A stretch of 64,000 nucleotides of DNA. Origin: an uncultured Paracoccaceae bacterium. Its GTDB lineage: Bacteria; Pseudomonadota; Alphaproteobacteria; Rhodobacterales; Rhodobacteraceae. Position 1 is the stretch's first letter. Each line of letters begins with the position of its first letter. Below are positions 1 through 8,270 of this stretch, in pieces. The DNA lies in assembly GCA_947503175.1 (NCBI GenBank), contig CANNCO010000001.1, positions 496,001-560,000 on the forward strand, read 5' to 3'. Below the pieces are notes generated by a model that had not been told where the DNA came from, made no database searches, and saw only the letters and a list, made by a program, of their open reading frames with translations. The position numbers and the translations under genes are program-made.

Positions 1-1
1 C

Positions 2-670
2 CAGTACTATGTCTGGCTGTCGACACTGATGACGCATCAGGGTCTGCCGATGGAGATCGACGAGATGATCATCTCTTCGACCGTGCCGCGCGTTGTGTTC
101 AACCTGCGTGTTCTGGCCGATCGCTATTTCGACACGCGGCCGCTCGTTGTCGGCAAGCCCGACTGCCTGTTGCCCGCGCCGCCGCGGGTGGACGAGGGCA
201 CTCAGGTCGGCCCCGACCGGCTGGTCAATACGGCGGGCGCGTTTGACCGGTATGGTGGCGATCTGATCGTCGTCGATTTCGGGACCGCCACCACGTTCGA
301 CGTGGTGGATGTGGACGGCGCTTACGTGGGCGGTGCGATTGCGCCGGGGGTGAACCTGTCCCTTGAGGCGCTGCATCAGGCGGCGGCGGCGCTGCCGCAT
401 GTCGACATCTCGAAACCTCAGCGGGTGGTGGGCACAAACACGGTCACCTGTATGCAATCCGGGGTCTTCTGGGGCTATATCGGGCTTGTGCGCGAAATCT
501 GTGCGCGTATACGGGCCGAACGCGGTACCGACATGCGGGTGATCTCCACCGGCGGGCTCGCGCCGCTTTTTCAGCAATCCGAGGCGCTATTCGACGCGTT
601 CGAGGATGATCTTACGATGCATGGTCTGACCATCATCCACAAATACAACAAGGACTCGCAAACCCAATGA
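2..670 (+). CDS. coaX: Type III pantothenate kinase, 3' part (5' end outside window)
   Basis: Phosphorylates pantothenate with ATP, the first step of CoA synthesis, in the cytoplasm. The frame is open from base 2 with no start, so the N-terminal P-loop-like region lies upstream; about 222 residues are visible. The ASKHA-type motif VVDFGTATTFDVV and the later ISTGGLAPLF segment are typical of CoaX. The stop overlaps the start of the ribonuclease J gene (ATGA), so the two are probably translationally coupled. In related genomes this pair follows the nuo-birA genes; that is recalled context, not seen here. Confidence 0.9.
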   Translation, partial: QYYVWLSTLMTHQGLPMEIDEMIISSTVPRVVFNLRVLADRYFDTRPLVVGKPDCLLPAPPRVDEGTQVGPDRLVNTAGAFDRYGGDLIVVDFGTATTFDVVDVDGAYVGGAIAPGVNLSLEALHQAAAALPHVDISKPQRVVGTNTVTCMQSGVFWGYIGLVREICARIRAERGTDMRVISTGGLAPLFQQSEALFDAFEDDLTMHGLTIIHKYNKDSQTQ

Positions 671-2334
671 GCAGCGACAGGCTGATTTATCTTCCCCTCG
701 GAGGCGCGGGGGAGATCGGGATGAACGCCTATGTCTATGGCTATGGCGCACCCGACAAGGAGCGTCTGATCGTCGTCGATCTGGGCGTGACATTCCCGGA
801 TATGGACGGCACGCCGGGGGTCGATCTGATCTTTGCCGATATCGACTGGCTGGCCGAACGGGCCGACCGGATCGAGGCGATTTTCATCACCCACGCGCAT
901 GAGGATCATGTGGGGGCGGTTGGGCATCTTTGGAGCCGATTGCATTCCAAGATCTATGCCCGCCGGTTCACCGCGAATATCGCGCGGCGCAAGATGGATG
1001 ATCAGGGCCATGACCCGCTGGAGGTCCAGACGGCCGATGCATGGCCAAGCCAGGTCACCGCAGGACCGTTCAAGGTGGGGTTCCTGCCTGTTTCGCATTC
1101 GATCCCCGAAGCCGCGGCCCTTGTGATCGACACGCCTGCCGGACGGATCGTCCACACGGGTGATTTCAAGATCGACGAAACGCCCGTGGTGGGCGAACCG
1201 TTTGATCGCGCGCTTTGGGCGGATGTGTCGAAGGATGGGGTGAAGGCGCTTGTCTGCGACTCGACCAATGTCTTTTCGCCGAAACCGGGGCGGTCCGAGG
1301 CAAGCGTCGGTCCGAATATCGAGGCGCTGGTGAAGAACGCGCCGCGCATGGTGGTGGCGACCACGTTTGCGTCGAACATTGCACGGGTCAAGACGCTGGC
1401 CGAGGCCGGCAAGCGGGCGGGCCGGTCGGTCTGTCTTCTGGGCCGGGCGATGCGGCGGATGATCGAAGCCGGGGTGGAAAGCGGTGTCCTCACTGACTTT
1501 CCGACGACGATCAGCCCCGATGAGGCGACCGAACTGCCGCGTGAGAACCTGATGCTGATCGTCACGGGAAGTCAGGGGGAGCGGCGCGCGGCGTCTGCGC
1601 AGCTGTCGCGCGGCAAGTATCTGGGTCTGACACTGGCCGAGGGTGATCTGTTCCTGTTCTCATCCAAGACGATCCCCGGAAACGAGGTGGGCGTTGCCCG
1701 GATCATGAACGCCTTCAGCGAGATGGGGGTGGATGTGGTCGATGACAGCGATGGGCAATACCACGTCTCGGGCCACGCGAACCGGCCTGACCTGGAAGAG
1801 ATGCATGACATCGTCAAACCGCAGATGGTGATCCCGATGCATGGCGAACACCGGCATCTGCGAGAGCATGCGGGGCTGGCGAAGGCGCGGGGGATCGAGA
1901 GTGCGGTCGCGCCCAACGGGACGATGCTTGACCTGACCGGCGATGCGCCTGTGGTGGCAGGCTACGTGGAAACGTCGCGCACCTATCTGGACGGCGCGGT
2001 GCATATTGGAGCCATGGACGGCGTGGTGCGCGACCGCATCCGGATGGCGTTGAACGGCCATGTGATCGTGACGCTGATTGTCGAGGAAGGGGGCGAGCCC
2101 TTGGGCGATCCCTGGTGCGATATCAAGGGGTTGCCGGAGATAGGTATGTCGCGGGCACCGCTGGTCGAGGTGCTGGAAGAGGATTTATCGCAATTCGTGG
2201 GCCGGGCGAAGGCCAAGACGCTGTCGGACGACGACGCGTTGGAAAAGGAACTGCGCCAGATCGTGCGGCAGACCAGCCAGACCGAGATCGGCAAGAAACC
2301 CGAAGTGACGGTGGTGGTCAGCCGCTTAGGCTGA
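667..2334 (+). CDS. rnj: Ribonuclease J (metallo-beta-lactamase / beta-CASP ribonuclease)
   Basis: 5'-to-3' exo- and endoribonuclease for mRNA decay and rRNA maturation in the cytoplasm. It is 555 residues, the usual RNase J length. The metal-binding HAHEDH motif is at residues 76-81, followed by TGDFKID, CDSTN and the beta-CASP motifs TGSQGE and HVSGHA. The start ATG overlaps the coaX stop by four bases. A bidirectional terminator follows 20 bases after the stop. Alphaproteobacteria commonly carry both RNase E and RNase J, so its presence is expected. Confidence 0.95.
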   Translation: MSSDRLIYLPLGGAGEIGMNAYVYGYGAPDKERLIVVDLGVTFPDMDGTPGVDLIFADIDWLAERADRIEAIFITHAHEDHVGAVGHLWSRLHSKIYARRFTANIARRKMDDQGHDPLEVQTADAWPSQVTAGPFKVGFLPVSHSIPEAAALVIDTPAGRIVHTGDFKIDETPVVGEPFDRALWADVSKDGVKALVCDSTNVFSPKPGRSEASVGPNIEALVKNAPRMVVATTFASNIARVKTLAEAGKRAGRSVCLLGRAMRRMIEAGVESGVLTDFPTTISPDEATELPRENLMLIVTGSQGERRAASAQLSRGKYLGLTLAEGDLFLFSSKTIPGNEVGVARIMNAFSEMGVDVVDDSDGQYHVSGHANRPDLEEMHDIVKPQMVIPMHGEHRHLREHAGLAKARGIESAVAPNGTMLDLTGDAPVVAGYVETSRTYLDGAVHIGAMDGVVRDRIRMALNGHVIVTLIVEEGGEPLGDPWCDIKGLPEIGMSRAPLVEVLEEDLSQFVGRAKAKTLSDDDALEKELRQIVRQTSQTEIGKKPEVTVVVSRLG

Positions 2335-2355
2335 TCCTGCGTTTCTCACAGAAAG

Positions 2356-2385
2356 AAAGGCGCAGCTTGCGGGCTGCGTCTTTTT
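2356..2385 (+). terminator. Intrinsic terminator, probably bidirectional
   Basis: Stem AAAGGCGCAGC / GCTGCGTCTTT closes a six-base loop and is followed by T residues. On the minus strand the same hairpin ends in TTTCTTTC. It sits between the convergent rnj and helicase genes and can serve both. Confidence 0.8.
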
Positions 2386-2406
2386 CATTGCCGGATGGGT
2401 GTGCGG

Positions 2407-3849
2407 TTAGCCCGCCATCCGCTCTTCAAAGCTTTTCTCGATGAAGCTGGGCATGTGATCGCCCATGCCCACGACATGATTGTCGCCGCCACGGTCGTTA
2501 TTGCGGTTTCGGCCGCCACGACCACGGTTGCGCGGTGCACGCTCTTCTTTTGGTGCGGCCTCTACTGCGGCCGGTTCCGTCTCCGTCGCGGGTGTTTCGG
2601 CCGGAGCATCGTCCTGCTTGCGGGACCGGGACCGGGAGCGGCGCGGCTTTTCTTCCGTTGCGGCTTCGGCCTCTGGCGGGGTTTCGGTATCTTTCGATGT
2701 CGCCAGTGGGTTTTCGCCGCGCGGAATGGTCTTGGCGACCAGCCGTTCGATATCGTCGAGGTTCTTTTCGTCCGAGGGCGCGCAGATCATCATCGCCTTG
2801 CCCTCGCGGCCCGCGCGGCCCGTCCGGCCGATGCGGTGGACGTAATCCTCGGCATGACTGGGTACGTCGAAGTTGAAGACATGACTCACGGCGGGGATGT
2901 CGAGCCCGCGCGCCGCGACATCAGAAGCCACGAGGAAACGCAGCGTGCCGTCGCGGAACCCGTCAAGTGTGCGGGTCCGTTGGGACTGGTCCAGATCGCC
3001 ATGGATCGGGGCCGCGTCATAGCCGTACTTCTTGAGGCTTTTCGCGACGATATCCACATCTGTCTTGCGGTTGCAGAAGATGATGGCGTTCGTGCAGTTT
3101 TCGCCCTCGCCATCGATCATTGCCCGTAACAGTTTGCGCTTTTCGCTCGCAGCGCGGTCGCGGCGCGAGCCGCGGAACATGACGACCGACTGTTCGATGG
3201 TCTCCGACGCCGTGGCCTGTCGCGCCACCTCGATCCGCGCCGGGGCCGAAAGGAAGGTATTGGTGATACGCTCGATCTCGGGCGCCATGGTGGCGGAGAA
3301 GAACAGGGTCTGGCGGGTGAACGGCGTCAGATTGAAGATGCGCTCGATATCCGGGATGAAGCCCATGTCGAGCATCCGGTCGGCTTCGTCGACCACCATT
3401 ATCTCGATGCCGGTCAGAAGGAGCTTACCGCGTTCGAAATGGTCCAGCAGGCGGCCCGGCGTGGCGATCAGAACATCCACGCCCTTGTCGATCAGGATAT
3501 CCTGTTCCTTGAAGCTGACGCCGCCGATCAGCAGCGCCTTGGACAGCTTCACATGCTTGGAATAGGTGTCGAAATTCTCGGCCACCTGCGCGGCCAGTTC
3601 GCGGGTCGGGCACAAGACCAGACTGCGCGGCATGCGGGCACGGGCACGGCCGCGCGCCAGCTTGCATATCATCGGCAGCGTGAAACTGGCCGTCTTACCT
3701 GTGCCGGTCTGGGCAATGCCCAGAACGTCCTGGCCTTCGAGAGCGGGAGGAATGGCCCCGGTCTGAATCGGCGTCGGTGTTTCGTACCCTGCCTCTTCAA
3801 CGGCTTTCAGAACTTTCGGGGACAGATTTAAGTCTGTAAACTTCGTCAT
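2407..3849 (-). CDS. DEAD-box ATP-dependent RNA helicase, RhlE-like
   Basis: Unwinds RNA duplexes, probably in ribosome assembly or mRNA decay. Motifs are in order: Q motif GYETPTPIQ (21-29), AQTGTGKT (46-53), PTRELA, DEAD (154-157), SAT, and HRIGRTGRAGR. After the helicase core a tail rich in Glu/Ala and then Arg/Gly (RNRGRGGRNRNNDRGG) is typical of RhlE-type RNA binding. I chose the ATG at 3849 (480 residues) because MTKFTDLNLS is the family N-terminus; an upstream in-frame start would add 26 unrelated residues. Upstream of the ATG a 6-bp hairpin (GTCCGT/ACGGAC, 3854-3870) could influence translation. Confidence 0.93.
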   Translation of the reverse strand: MTKFTDLNLSPKVLKAVEEAGYETPTPIQTGAIPPALEGQDVLGIAQTGTGKTASFTLPMICKLARGRARARMPRSLVLCPTRELAAQVAENFDTYSKHVKLSKALLIGGVSFKEQDILIDKGVDVLIATPGRLLDHFERGKLLLTGIEIMVVDEADRMLDMGFIPDIERIFNLTPFTRQTLFFSATMAPEIERITNTFLSAPARIEVARQATASETIEQSVVMFRGSRRDRAASEKRKLLRAMIDGEGENCTNAIIFCNRKTDVDIVAKSLKKYGYDAAPIHGDLDQSQRTRTLDGFRDGTLRFLVASDVAARGLDIPAVSHVFNFDVPSHAEDYVHRIGRTGRAGREGKAMMICAPSDEKNLDDIERLVAKTIPRGENPLATSKDTETPPEAEAATEEKPRRSRSRSRKQDDAPAETPATETEPAAVEAAPKEERAPRNRGRGGRNRNNDRGGDNHVVGMGDHMPSFIEKSFEERMAG

Positions 3850-3919
3850 ACACGTCCGTGGGTTACGGACCTGTTGGTGGCCCGTCGGCTGCGAGGCTTG
3901 GGGCCCGGGTGGCCGCAAC

Positions 3920-4322
3920 TTATACACAAGTCGCCTCTTACGGCATTCGGCCTACTATGTTTGGCGGAGGGGGTCAATGTAGCAGGACACTTTGCATGTG
4001 CAGCAAGGTCTCGGGAGTCAATAGTTTCCCATTTCTTGACAGTGAATTGCTTTCTTTCACATTGTTAACCCTTCCTGCCGGACGTAACGCTATAACCTCC
4101 CGCAGATAAGGAAGGATGCCGGCGTGATGGTCAGCCATCGGGACATGCTGCGCCGCGGAATGAATGCCGGATAGCCGCCTATGCTTCCATCGCGGCGTTT
4201 CGCGCACAGGATTATCCACAGAACCTGAATTCGGGGAGAGTAACCGGCTTTGATCGCGGTTGTTTCCTGGGCAGGCGCGGTTCGCCACATTCTTGCCAAT
4301 GTTCCCTGTCATCTTTTCCACA
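3920..4322 (+). promoter_or_regulatory. Gene-free spacer with DnaA-box-like 9-mers
   Basis: The 498 bases between the helicase start (3849) and the next gene (4348) hold no convincing gene. They contain two exact matches to the DnaA box TTATNCACA, at 3920-3928 (TTATACACA) and 4212-4220 (TTATCCACA), and a one-mismatch site TTTTCCACA at 4314-4322, all in the same orientation. Between them is an AT-richer stretch (about 4022-4070) with a TTGACA hexamer at 4036 and a GANTC site at 4015. It may be a DnaA-responsive promoter region, a titration site or, less likely, an origin. Confidence 0.4.
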
Positions 4323-4347
4323 ATCCTGCTGCGAGAGGGCGACTGTT

Positions 4348-4650
4348 ATGTCATCTACGCTTGAGAAACTTCCAGGTCACCGGATGGCGCCGGATGCCGA
4401 TCAGGGGTCGCTCCTGCTGGAGTTGTTTCCATTCCTGCCGGAAGCCGCGACAGGACCCGTGCCGATCTATGTGACGATCGGGCTTCTGTATGTCGTGATC
4501 TCGCGTGCGGAACGCAGGCGGCGTCGCGAAAAGCAGCGTCAGCAGGGCTATCTGGGCCCCTCGACCGAGGTTCAGGTACAGCCAGAGGGACAGTCGGTGG
4601 GTATAAATCCCCGTCTTGGGTCCCACGGCGGCCATTGGGGCGACGGCTAG
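4348..4650 (+). CDS. Small single-pass membrane protein, unknown function
   Basis: 100 residues; no family recognised. A hydrophobic segment (about residues 39-55, VPIYVTIGLLYVVIS) is followed at once by the basic stretch RAERRRRREKQRQQ, so a membrane helix with a cytoplasmic C-terminal tail is likely. The tail is Gly/His-rich. A GAGAGGG ribosome-binding site lies about eight bases before the ATG, which supports the start. It begins a run of three plus-strand membrane-anchored genes ahead of prfC. Coding status is plausible but not proven. Confidence 0.5.
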   Translation: MSSTLEKLPGHRMAPDADQGSLLLELFPFLPEAATGPVPIYVTIGLLYVVISRAERRRRREKQRQQGYLGPSTEVQVQPEGQSVGINPRLGSHGGHWGDG

Positions 4651-4789
4651 GCGCGCAGATTGCACGGCTGGCCGGGCCGAAACGGTTACTGCCGCCGAAA
4701 CCGCAACAATTTACCTTAAATCCATTCCGGTTTCCGCCATCATTGCGTTTCATAAAGAGGTGGTTGAAACGTTATGTGTGGTAAGTGGT

Positions 4790-5065
4790 ATGGTTTCTTT
4801 TGCAATGACAAGGGTATACGCCCCCGGGTATGAACCCGGGTTTGAGTTTGATTTCCTCGGCTTCCTGAACACGGAAGTTCTGGGAATTCCCGGCTTGCTG
4901 CCAATGCTGGCGGTCGGAGGCGTCCTGTTTCTGTTAGTGAGCCGGATGTCGCCCCGCGCGACCGGGCATCGTTCCTCGTTCATCGGCATGCATGATGGGC
5001 ATTCGGGGCTGTCGGCGCTGGATCGCAAAAAGGGTCTGCTGAGACGAATCCTGCGACTGAGCTAA
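4790..5065 (+). CDS. Small hypothetical membrane protein
   Basis: 91 residues from the ATG at 4790. One hydrophobic segment (LGIPGLLPMLAVGGVLFLLVS, about residues 32-52) precedes a basic C-terminal region ending KKGLLRRILRLS. The codon pattern looks coding from about 4790 on; the frame stays open upstream to 4616, but that part overlaps the preceding gene and looks non-coding. The ribosome-binding site is weak (AAGTGG). I recognise no family. Confidence 0.4.
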   Translation: MVSFAMTRVYAPGYEPGFEFDFLGFLNTEVLGIPGLLPMLAVGGVLFLLVSRMSPRATGHRSSFIGMHDGHSGLSALDRKKGLLRRILRLS

Positions 5066-5191
5066 GACGGAAGTCCGATTTCAGATCACTGAACAAAGCA
5101 ATGGGAATGCAGCCGCAGAATTGCCCGTTTTGATCCTTGGGGTGGCCTTCGATTGACTGACGGACCGAACGCCGAAGGGATCCGAAGCGAA

Positions 5192-5911
5192 ATGAATGCG
5201 AGACTGTTTGCCAGCATGGGATTGGCCGTGGTCATAGCCGCGGCACTCTGGATATTCACCAGCCGCCAGAATTCATATGAGCCCGGGATCATACCGGGAG
5301 CGCACCTGCATCTGGCTTTCGAAGGCACGCTGGACAATATCGGTCGTGACACTGCGATCAGCCGAACGCGCGACGGTGGCGTCGTCTATGCCGAAGGTCC
5401 GACTGGCGCCTCCTTTTACGCACAGGGTGACGGGAGCTATCTGGAGATTGATACTCCGGATATGCGTGATTTCGCCGATGTCGTCGAGATTTCCTTTGAT
5501 TTCAGGGCAGACGACTGGACGAATCCTTATGAGAATGGCGCTGCCGTCAAAACCATCGCAGTTGTCACCGGAAGGAGCGGAGACCGGCTGCGGCATGCCG
5601 TCTTCAACATCTCAAGTGGGAACAACCCGTCACTCTCTGTCTCGATCGAGGCCGCCGACGGGGCCAAGGAGCGGCTCACCTCGCCGTCCGGCGAAGTTTC
5701 GACGCATTGGCACGCTGTCCGGCTTCGCATCGATCGGGAGGCGGAACGCAGCAGTCTTTATCTTGATGACACGCTGATCGGCGAAGCGCGGATCGTTCCC
5801 TCTGTCATCACCAATGGTATTGACCGCGTTCAGGTCGGGACGTGGTACAGGCAAAATCAGGCCTATCGGGGCCTCATCGACAATCTGGTGATCCGGGACG
5901 TAACTGGTTGA
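5192..5911 (+). CDS. Membrane-anchored LamG-like (concanavalin A-like fold) protein
   Basis: 239 residues from the ATG at 5192; a TTG 39 bases upstream would add 13 residues. An N-terminal hydrophobic helix (LFASMGLAVVIAAALWIF) looks like a signal anchor, so the rest is periplasmic. The body resembles a LamG/Laminin_G_3 domain: LHLAFEGTLDNIG, then FDFRADDW, a RLRIDREAERSSLYLDDTLIG strand pair and the closing GLIDNLVIRD, where Asp-Asn commonly helps bind Ca2+. Ligand unknown; carbohydrate binding is only an inference. It converges on prfC with eight bases between stops. Confidence 0.65.
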   Translation: MNARLFASMGLAVVIAAALWIFTSRQNSYEPGIIPGAHLHLAFEGTLDNIGRDTAISRTRDGGVVYAEGPTGASFYAQGDGSYLEIDTPDMRDFADVVEISFDFRADDWTNPYENGAAVKTIAVVTGRSGDRLRHAVFNISSGNNPSLSVSIEAADGAKERLTSPSGEVSTHWHAVRLRIDREAERSSLYLDDTLIGEARIVPSVITNGIDRVQVGTWYRQNQAYRGLIDNLVIRDVTG

Positions 5912-5919
5912 GCGAGACG

Positions 5920-7527
5920 CTAAACCATCATCTCTTTCGTCGCTGACAGCGTCAGGTCGGGATAGTCCCGTTCGACCCGGTCGATATCCCATTGCAGGCG
6001 GGTCAGATAGACCGTGTCGCCGTCATTGTCATGGGCGATATGGCCCTTGTTGCTGTCGACGAAAGCCTCGACCTTGGCCTTCGGACCAGTGACCCAACGG
6101 GCGGAGGTGAACTGCGACGGCTCGAACCGGACGGGCAGGCCGTATTCAAGTTCGATCCGGCTGGCCAGAACCTCGAACTGAAGCTGCCCCACAACGCCGA
6201 CGATGAAGCCCGCGCCGATCATCGGCTTGAATATCTTGGCGGCGCCTTCCTCGGCGAATTGCATCAGCGCCTTGTCCAGATGCTTGGCCTTCAGCGGGTC
6301 GCCCGCGCGGACGTTTTGCAGGAGTTCCGGGGCGAAAGACGGGATGCCGGTCACCCGGATCGCCTCGCCCTCGGTCAGGGTGTCGCCGATGCGAAGCTGG
6401 CCGTGGTTCGGGATGCCGATGATGTCGCCCGCCCAGGCCTCTTCCGCCAGTTCGCGGTCGGAGGCGAGGAACAGGACGGGGTTCGAGACGGCCATGGGTT
6501 TTTTCGTGCGCACATGGGTGAGTTTCATGCCACGGGTGAAATGGCCCGAGGCAAGCCGCAGGAAGGCAACGCGGTCGCGGTGTTTCGGGTCCATGTTGGC
6601 CTGAACCTTGAAGACGAAGCCCGCGACCTTGGTTTCTTCGGGTGCCACCTGCCGGGGCTCGGCGGATTGCGGCTGGGGCTCCGGGCCGTAAGTGCCGATC
6701 CCGTCCATCAGTTCCTTCACACCGAAGGAGTTGATCGCCGAACCGAACCAGATCGGGGTCAGCGTGCCATCCAGAAACGCCTGTTGGTCGAAACGCGGCA
6801 GAAGCTCGCGCGCCATCTCGATATCTTCGCGCAGCTTGTCCAAGAGTTCGGCTGGCACGTGTTCGGCCAGTTTCGGGTCATCGAGCCCGTCGATCCGGAT
6901 CGAGTCCGCCACAGTGTTGCGGTCGGCGCGGTCCATCAGCTCCAGCCGGTCGTGCAGCATGTCGTAGCAACCAAGGAAATCGCGCCCGACGCCGATGGGC
7001 CACGAGGCCGGGGTGACGTCGATGGCGAGGTTCTCCTGAATTTCGTCGATGATCTCGAACGTGTCGCGGCTTTCCCGGTCCATTTTGTTGCAGAAGGTCA
7101 GGATCGGCAGATCGCGCAGGCGGCAGACCTCGAACAGTTTCTGTGTCTGGCTTTCCACGCCTTTCGCGCCGTCGATCACCATGATCGCGGCATCCACCGC
7201 GGTGAGCGTGCGATAGGTGTCTTCGGAGAAATCCGAATGGCCGGGCGTGTCCACCAGATTGAACCGGAAGTCCTTGAAATCGAAGGACATGGCCGAGGCT
7301 GAGACGGAAATGCCCCGATCCTTTTCCATCTGCATGAAGTCCGAGCGCGTGCGCCGTGCCTCGCCCTTGGCGCGCACCTGGCCCGCCATCTGGATCGCGC
7401 CGCCGTAGAGCAGGAATTTCTCGGTCAGCGTCGTCTTGCCCGCATCCGGGTGCGAAATGATGGCAAAGGTCCGCCGCCGCGCAATCTCGGGCGGCAGGGA
7501 CGAGGTATTATGGGCGCGGTCCAGCAT
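5920..7527 (-). CDS. prfC: Peptide chain release factor 3
   Basis: GTPase that recycles RF1/RF2 from the ribosome after termination. 535 residues from the ATG at 7527 (another in-frame ATG is at 7536). G motifs: ISHPDAGKTT, DTPGHSDFSEDTYR and CNKMDR; the C-terminal RF3 region includes VGVVGQLQFEVLASRIE. Longer upstream frames lack family sequence. No clear ribosome-binding site is visible before either ATG. Length matches the family. Confidence 0.93.
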   Translation of the reverse strand: MLDRAHNTSSLPPEIARRRTFAIISHPDAGKTTLTEKFLLYGGAIQMAGQVRAKGEARRTRSDFMQMEKDRGISVSASAMSFDFKDFRFNLVDTPGHSDFSEDTYRTLTAVDAAIMVIDGAKGVESQTQKLFEVCRLRDLPILTFCNKMDRESRDTFEIIDEIQENLAIDVTPASWPIGVGRDFLGCYDMLHDRLELMDRADRNTVADSIRIDGLDDPKLAEHVPAELLDKLREDIEMARELLPRFDQQAFLDGTLTPIWFGSAINSFGVKELMDGIGTYGPEPQPQSAEPRQVAPEETKVAGFVFKVQANMDPKHRDRVAFLRLASGHFTRGMKLTHVRTKKPMAVSNPVLFLASDRELAEEAWAGDIIGIPNHGQLRIGDTLTEGEAIRVTGIPSFAPELLQNVRAGDPLKAKHLDKALMQFAEEGAAKIFKPMIGAGFIVGVVGQLQFEVLASRIELEYGLPVRFEPSQFTSARWVTGPKAKVEAFVDSNKGHIAHDNDGDTVYLTRLQWDIDRVERDYPDLTLSATKEMMV

Positions 7528-7643
7528 GGGGCGCATATAGCGGCGGGTTGGCGGGAAGGGAAGAAGGGTAGACCGTTTGGTGCTGCGGGAAATCGGGCGC
7601 ATAGTCCGGCTGGTGGCACAAGGATCCAGAGGAGGACAGCCCA

Positions 7644-8021
7644 ATGCCGGATACAACGGACATCGCCCAAGCGCTTGTCGGCCATTGCCGGGCGCATACC
7701 GAGGCTGAAGGCTTGACAACGCTTTATGCGAAAGACGCCGAATCAATCGAGGCCAACCACATGCCAGACGGGTCGCGTGTGGCCAAGGGCGTCGAGGCGA
7801 TCGCGGCCAAGCACGACTGGTGGAACCAGAACTTCGAGGTTCATTCGGCCGAGGTCGACGGGCCCTATATCCATGACAACCGGTTCGCGGTGATCTTTAC
7901 GATTGATGTGACCGAGAAGGCCACCGGCACGCGCTGGAAGATGAGCGAGGTGGGGCTTTATACGGTGACCGAGGACAAGATCACCCGCGAGGAGTTCTTT
8001 CAGGCGCCCATGCCTGGCTAG
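7644..8021 (+). CDS. SnoaL-like / nuclear transport factor 2-fold protein
   Basis: 125 residues with the NTF2/SnoaL pattern: N-terminal helix, LYAKDAESIEANHMPDG, EAIAAKHDWWNQNFEVHSAEVDGPYIHDNRFAVIFTID in pieces, and a C-terminal FFQAPMPG. Such cone-shaped folds serve as isomerases, hydrolases or binding proteins; the substrate cannot be read from sequence. A GGAGGAC ribosome-binding site is well placed before the ATG. It stands alone between divergent prfC and a repeat element. Confidence 0.7.
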   Translation: MPDTTDIAQALVGHCRAHTEAEGLTTLYAKDAESIEANHMPDGSRVAKGVEAIAAKHDWWNQNFEVHSAEVDGPYIHDNRFAVIFTIDVTEKATGTRWKMSEVGLYTVTEDKITREEFFQAPMPG

Positions 8022-8071
8022 GCAGGCAGATTCGCCGAAAAGCCCCACCGGCTGCGCCCGGCATGATCTGT

Positions 8072-8195
8072 GGGAGCCTCCGGCGGGAGTGTTTTCTGGA
8101 ACAATGAAACCAGAACGATGGCTCGTTGTTTCATTGTTCCGATGAATACTCCGGGGGAGTCGCGCATCTGCGCGACGTGGGCTGGCCCCCTTATA
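8072..8195. repeat. Dispersed imperfect inverted repeat, copy 1
   Basis: Left arm CTCCGGCGGGAGTGTTTT...GGAACAATGAAAC (8078-8110) and right arm GTTTCATTGTTCC...GAATACTCCGGG (8128-8155) form a long imperfect hairpin. A second small hairpin (GTCGCGCATCTGCGCGAC) and GGGCTGGCCCCC follow. The same composite occurs at 32548, and one arm at 15022. It fills the gap before the SDR gene. Confidence 0.75.
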
Positions 8196-8270
8196 CAGCG
8201 ACCGGGCTTTTCCCCGTTCGCCTCGGATGCTACGTCCCGGCGGAAGCGAATGAGAGGCGGGGAGAGAAGA

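Noticed and set aside
4774-4833. 19-codon leader-like frame after AAAGAGG
   Set aside because: It has no attenuator-like codon run or hairpin and overlaps the better supported frame at 4790.
5992-7302. A 436-codon plus-strand frame opposite prfC
   Set aside because: Shadow of the release factor 3 gene; no motif.
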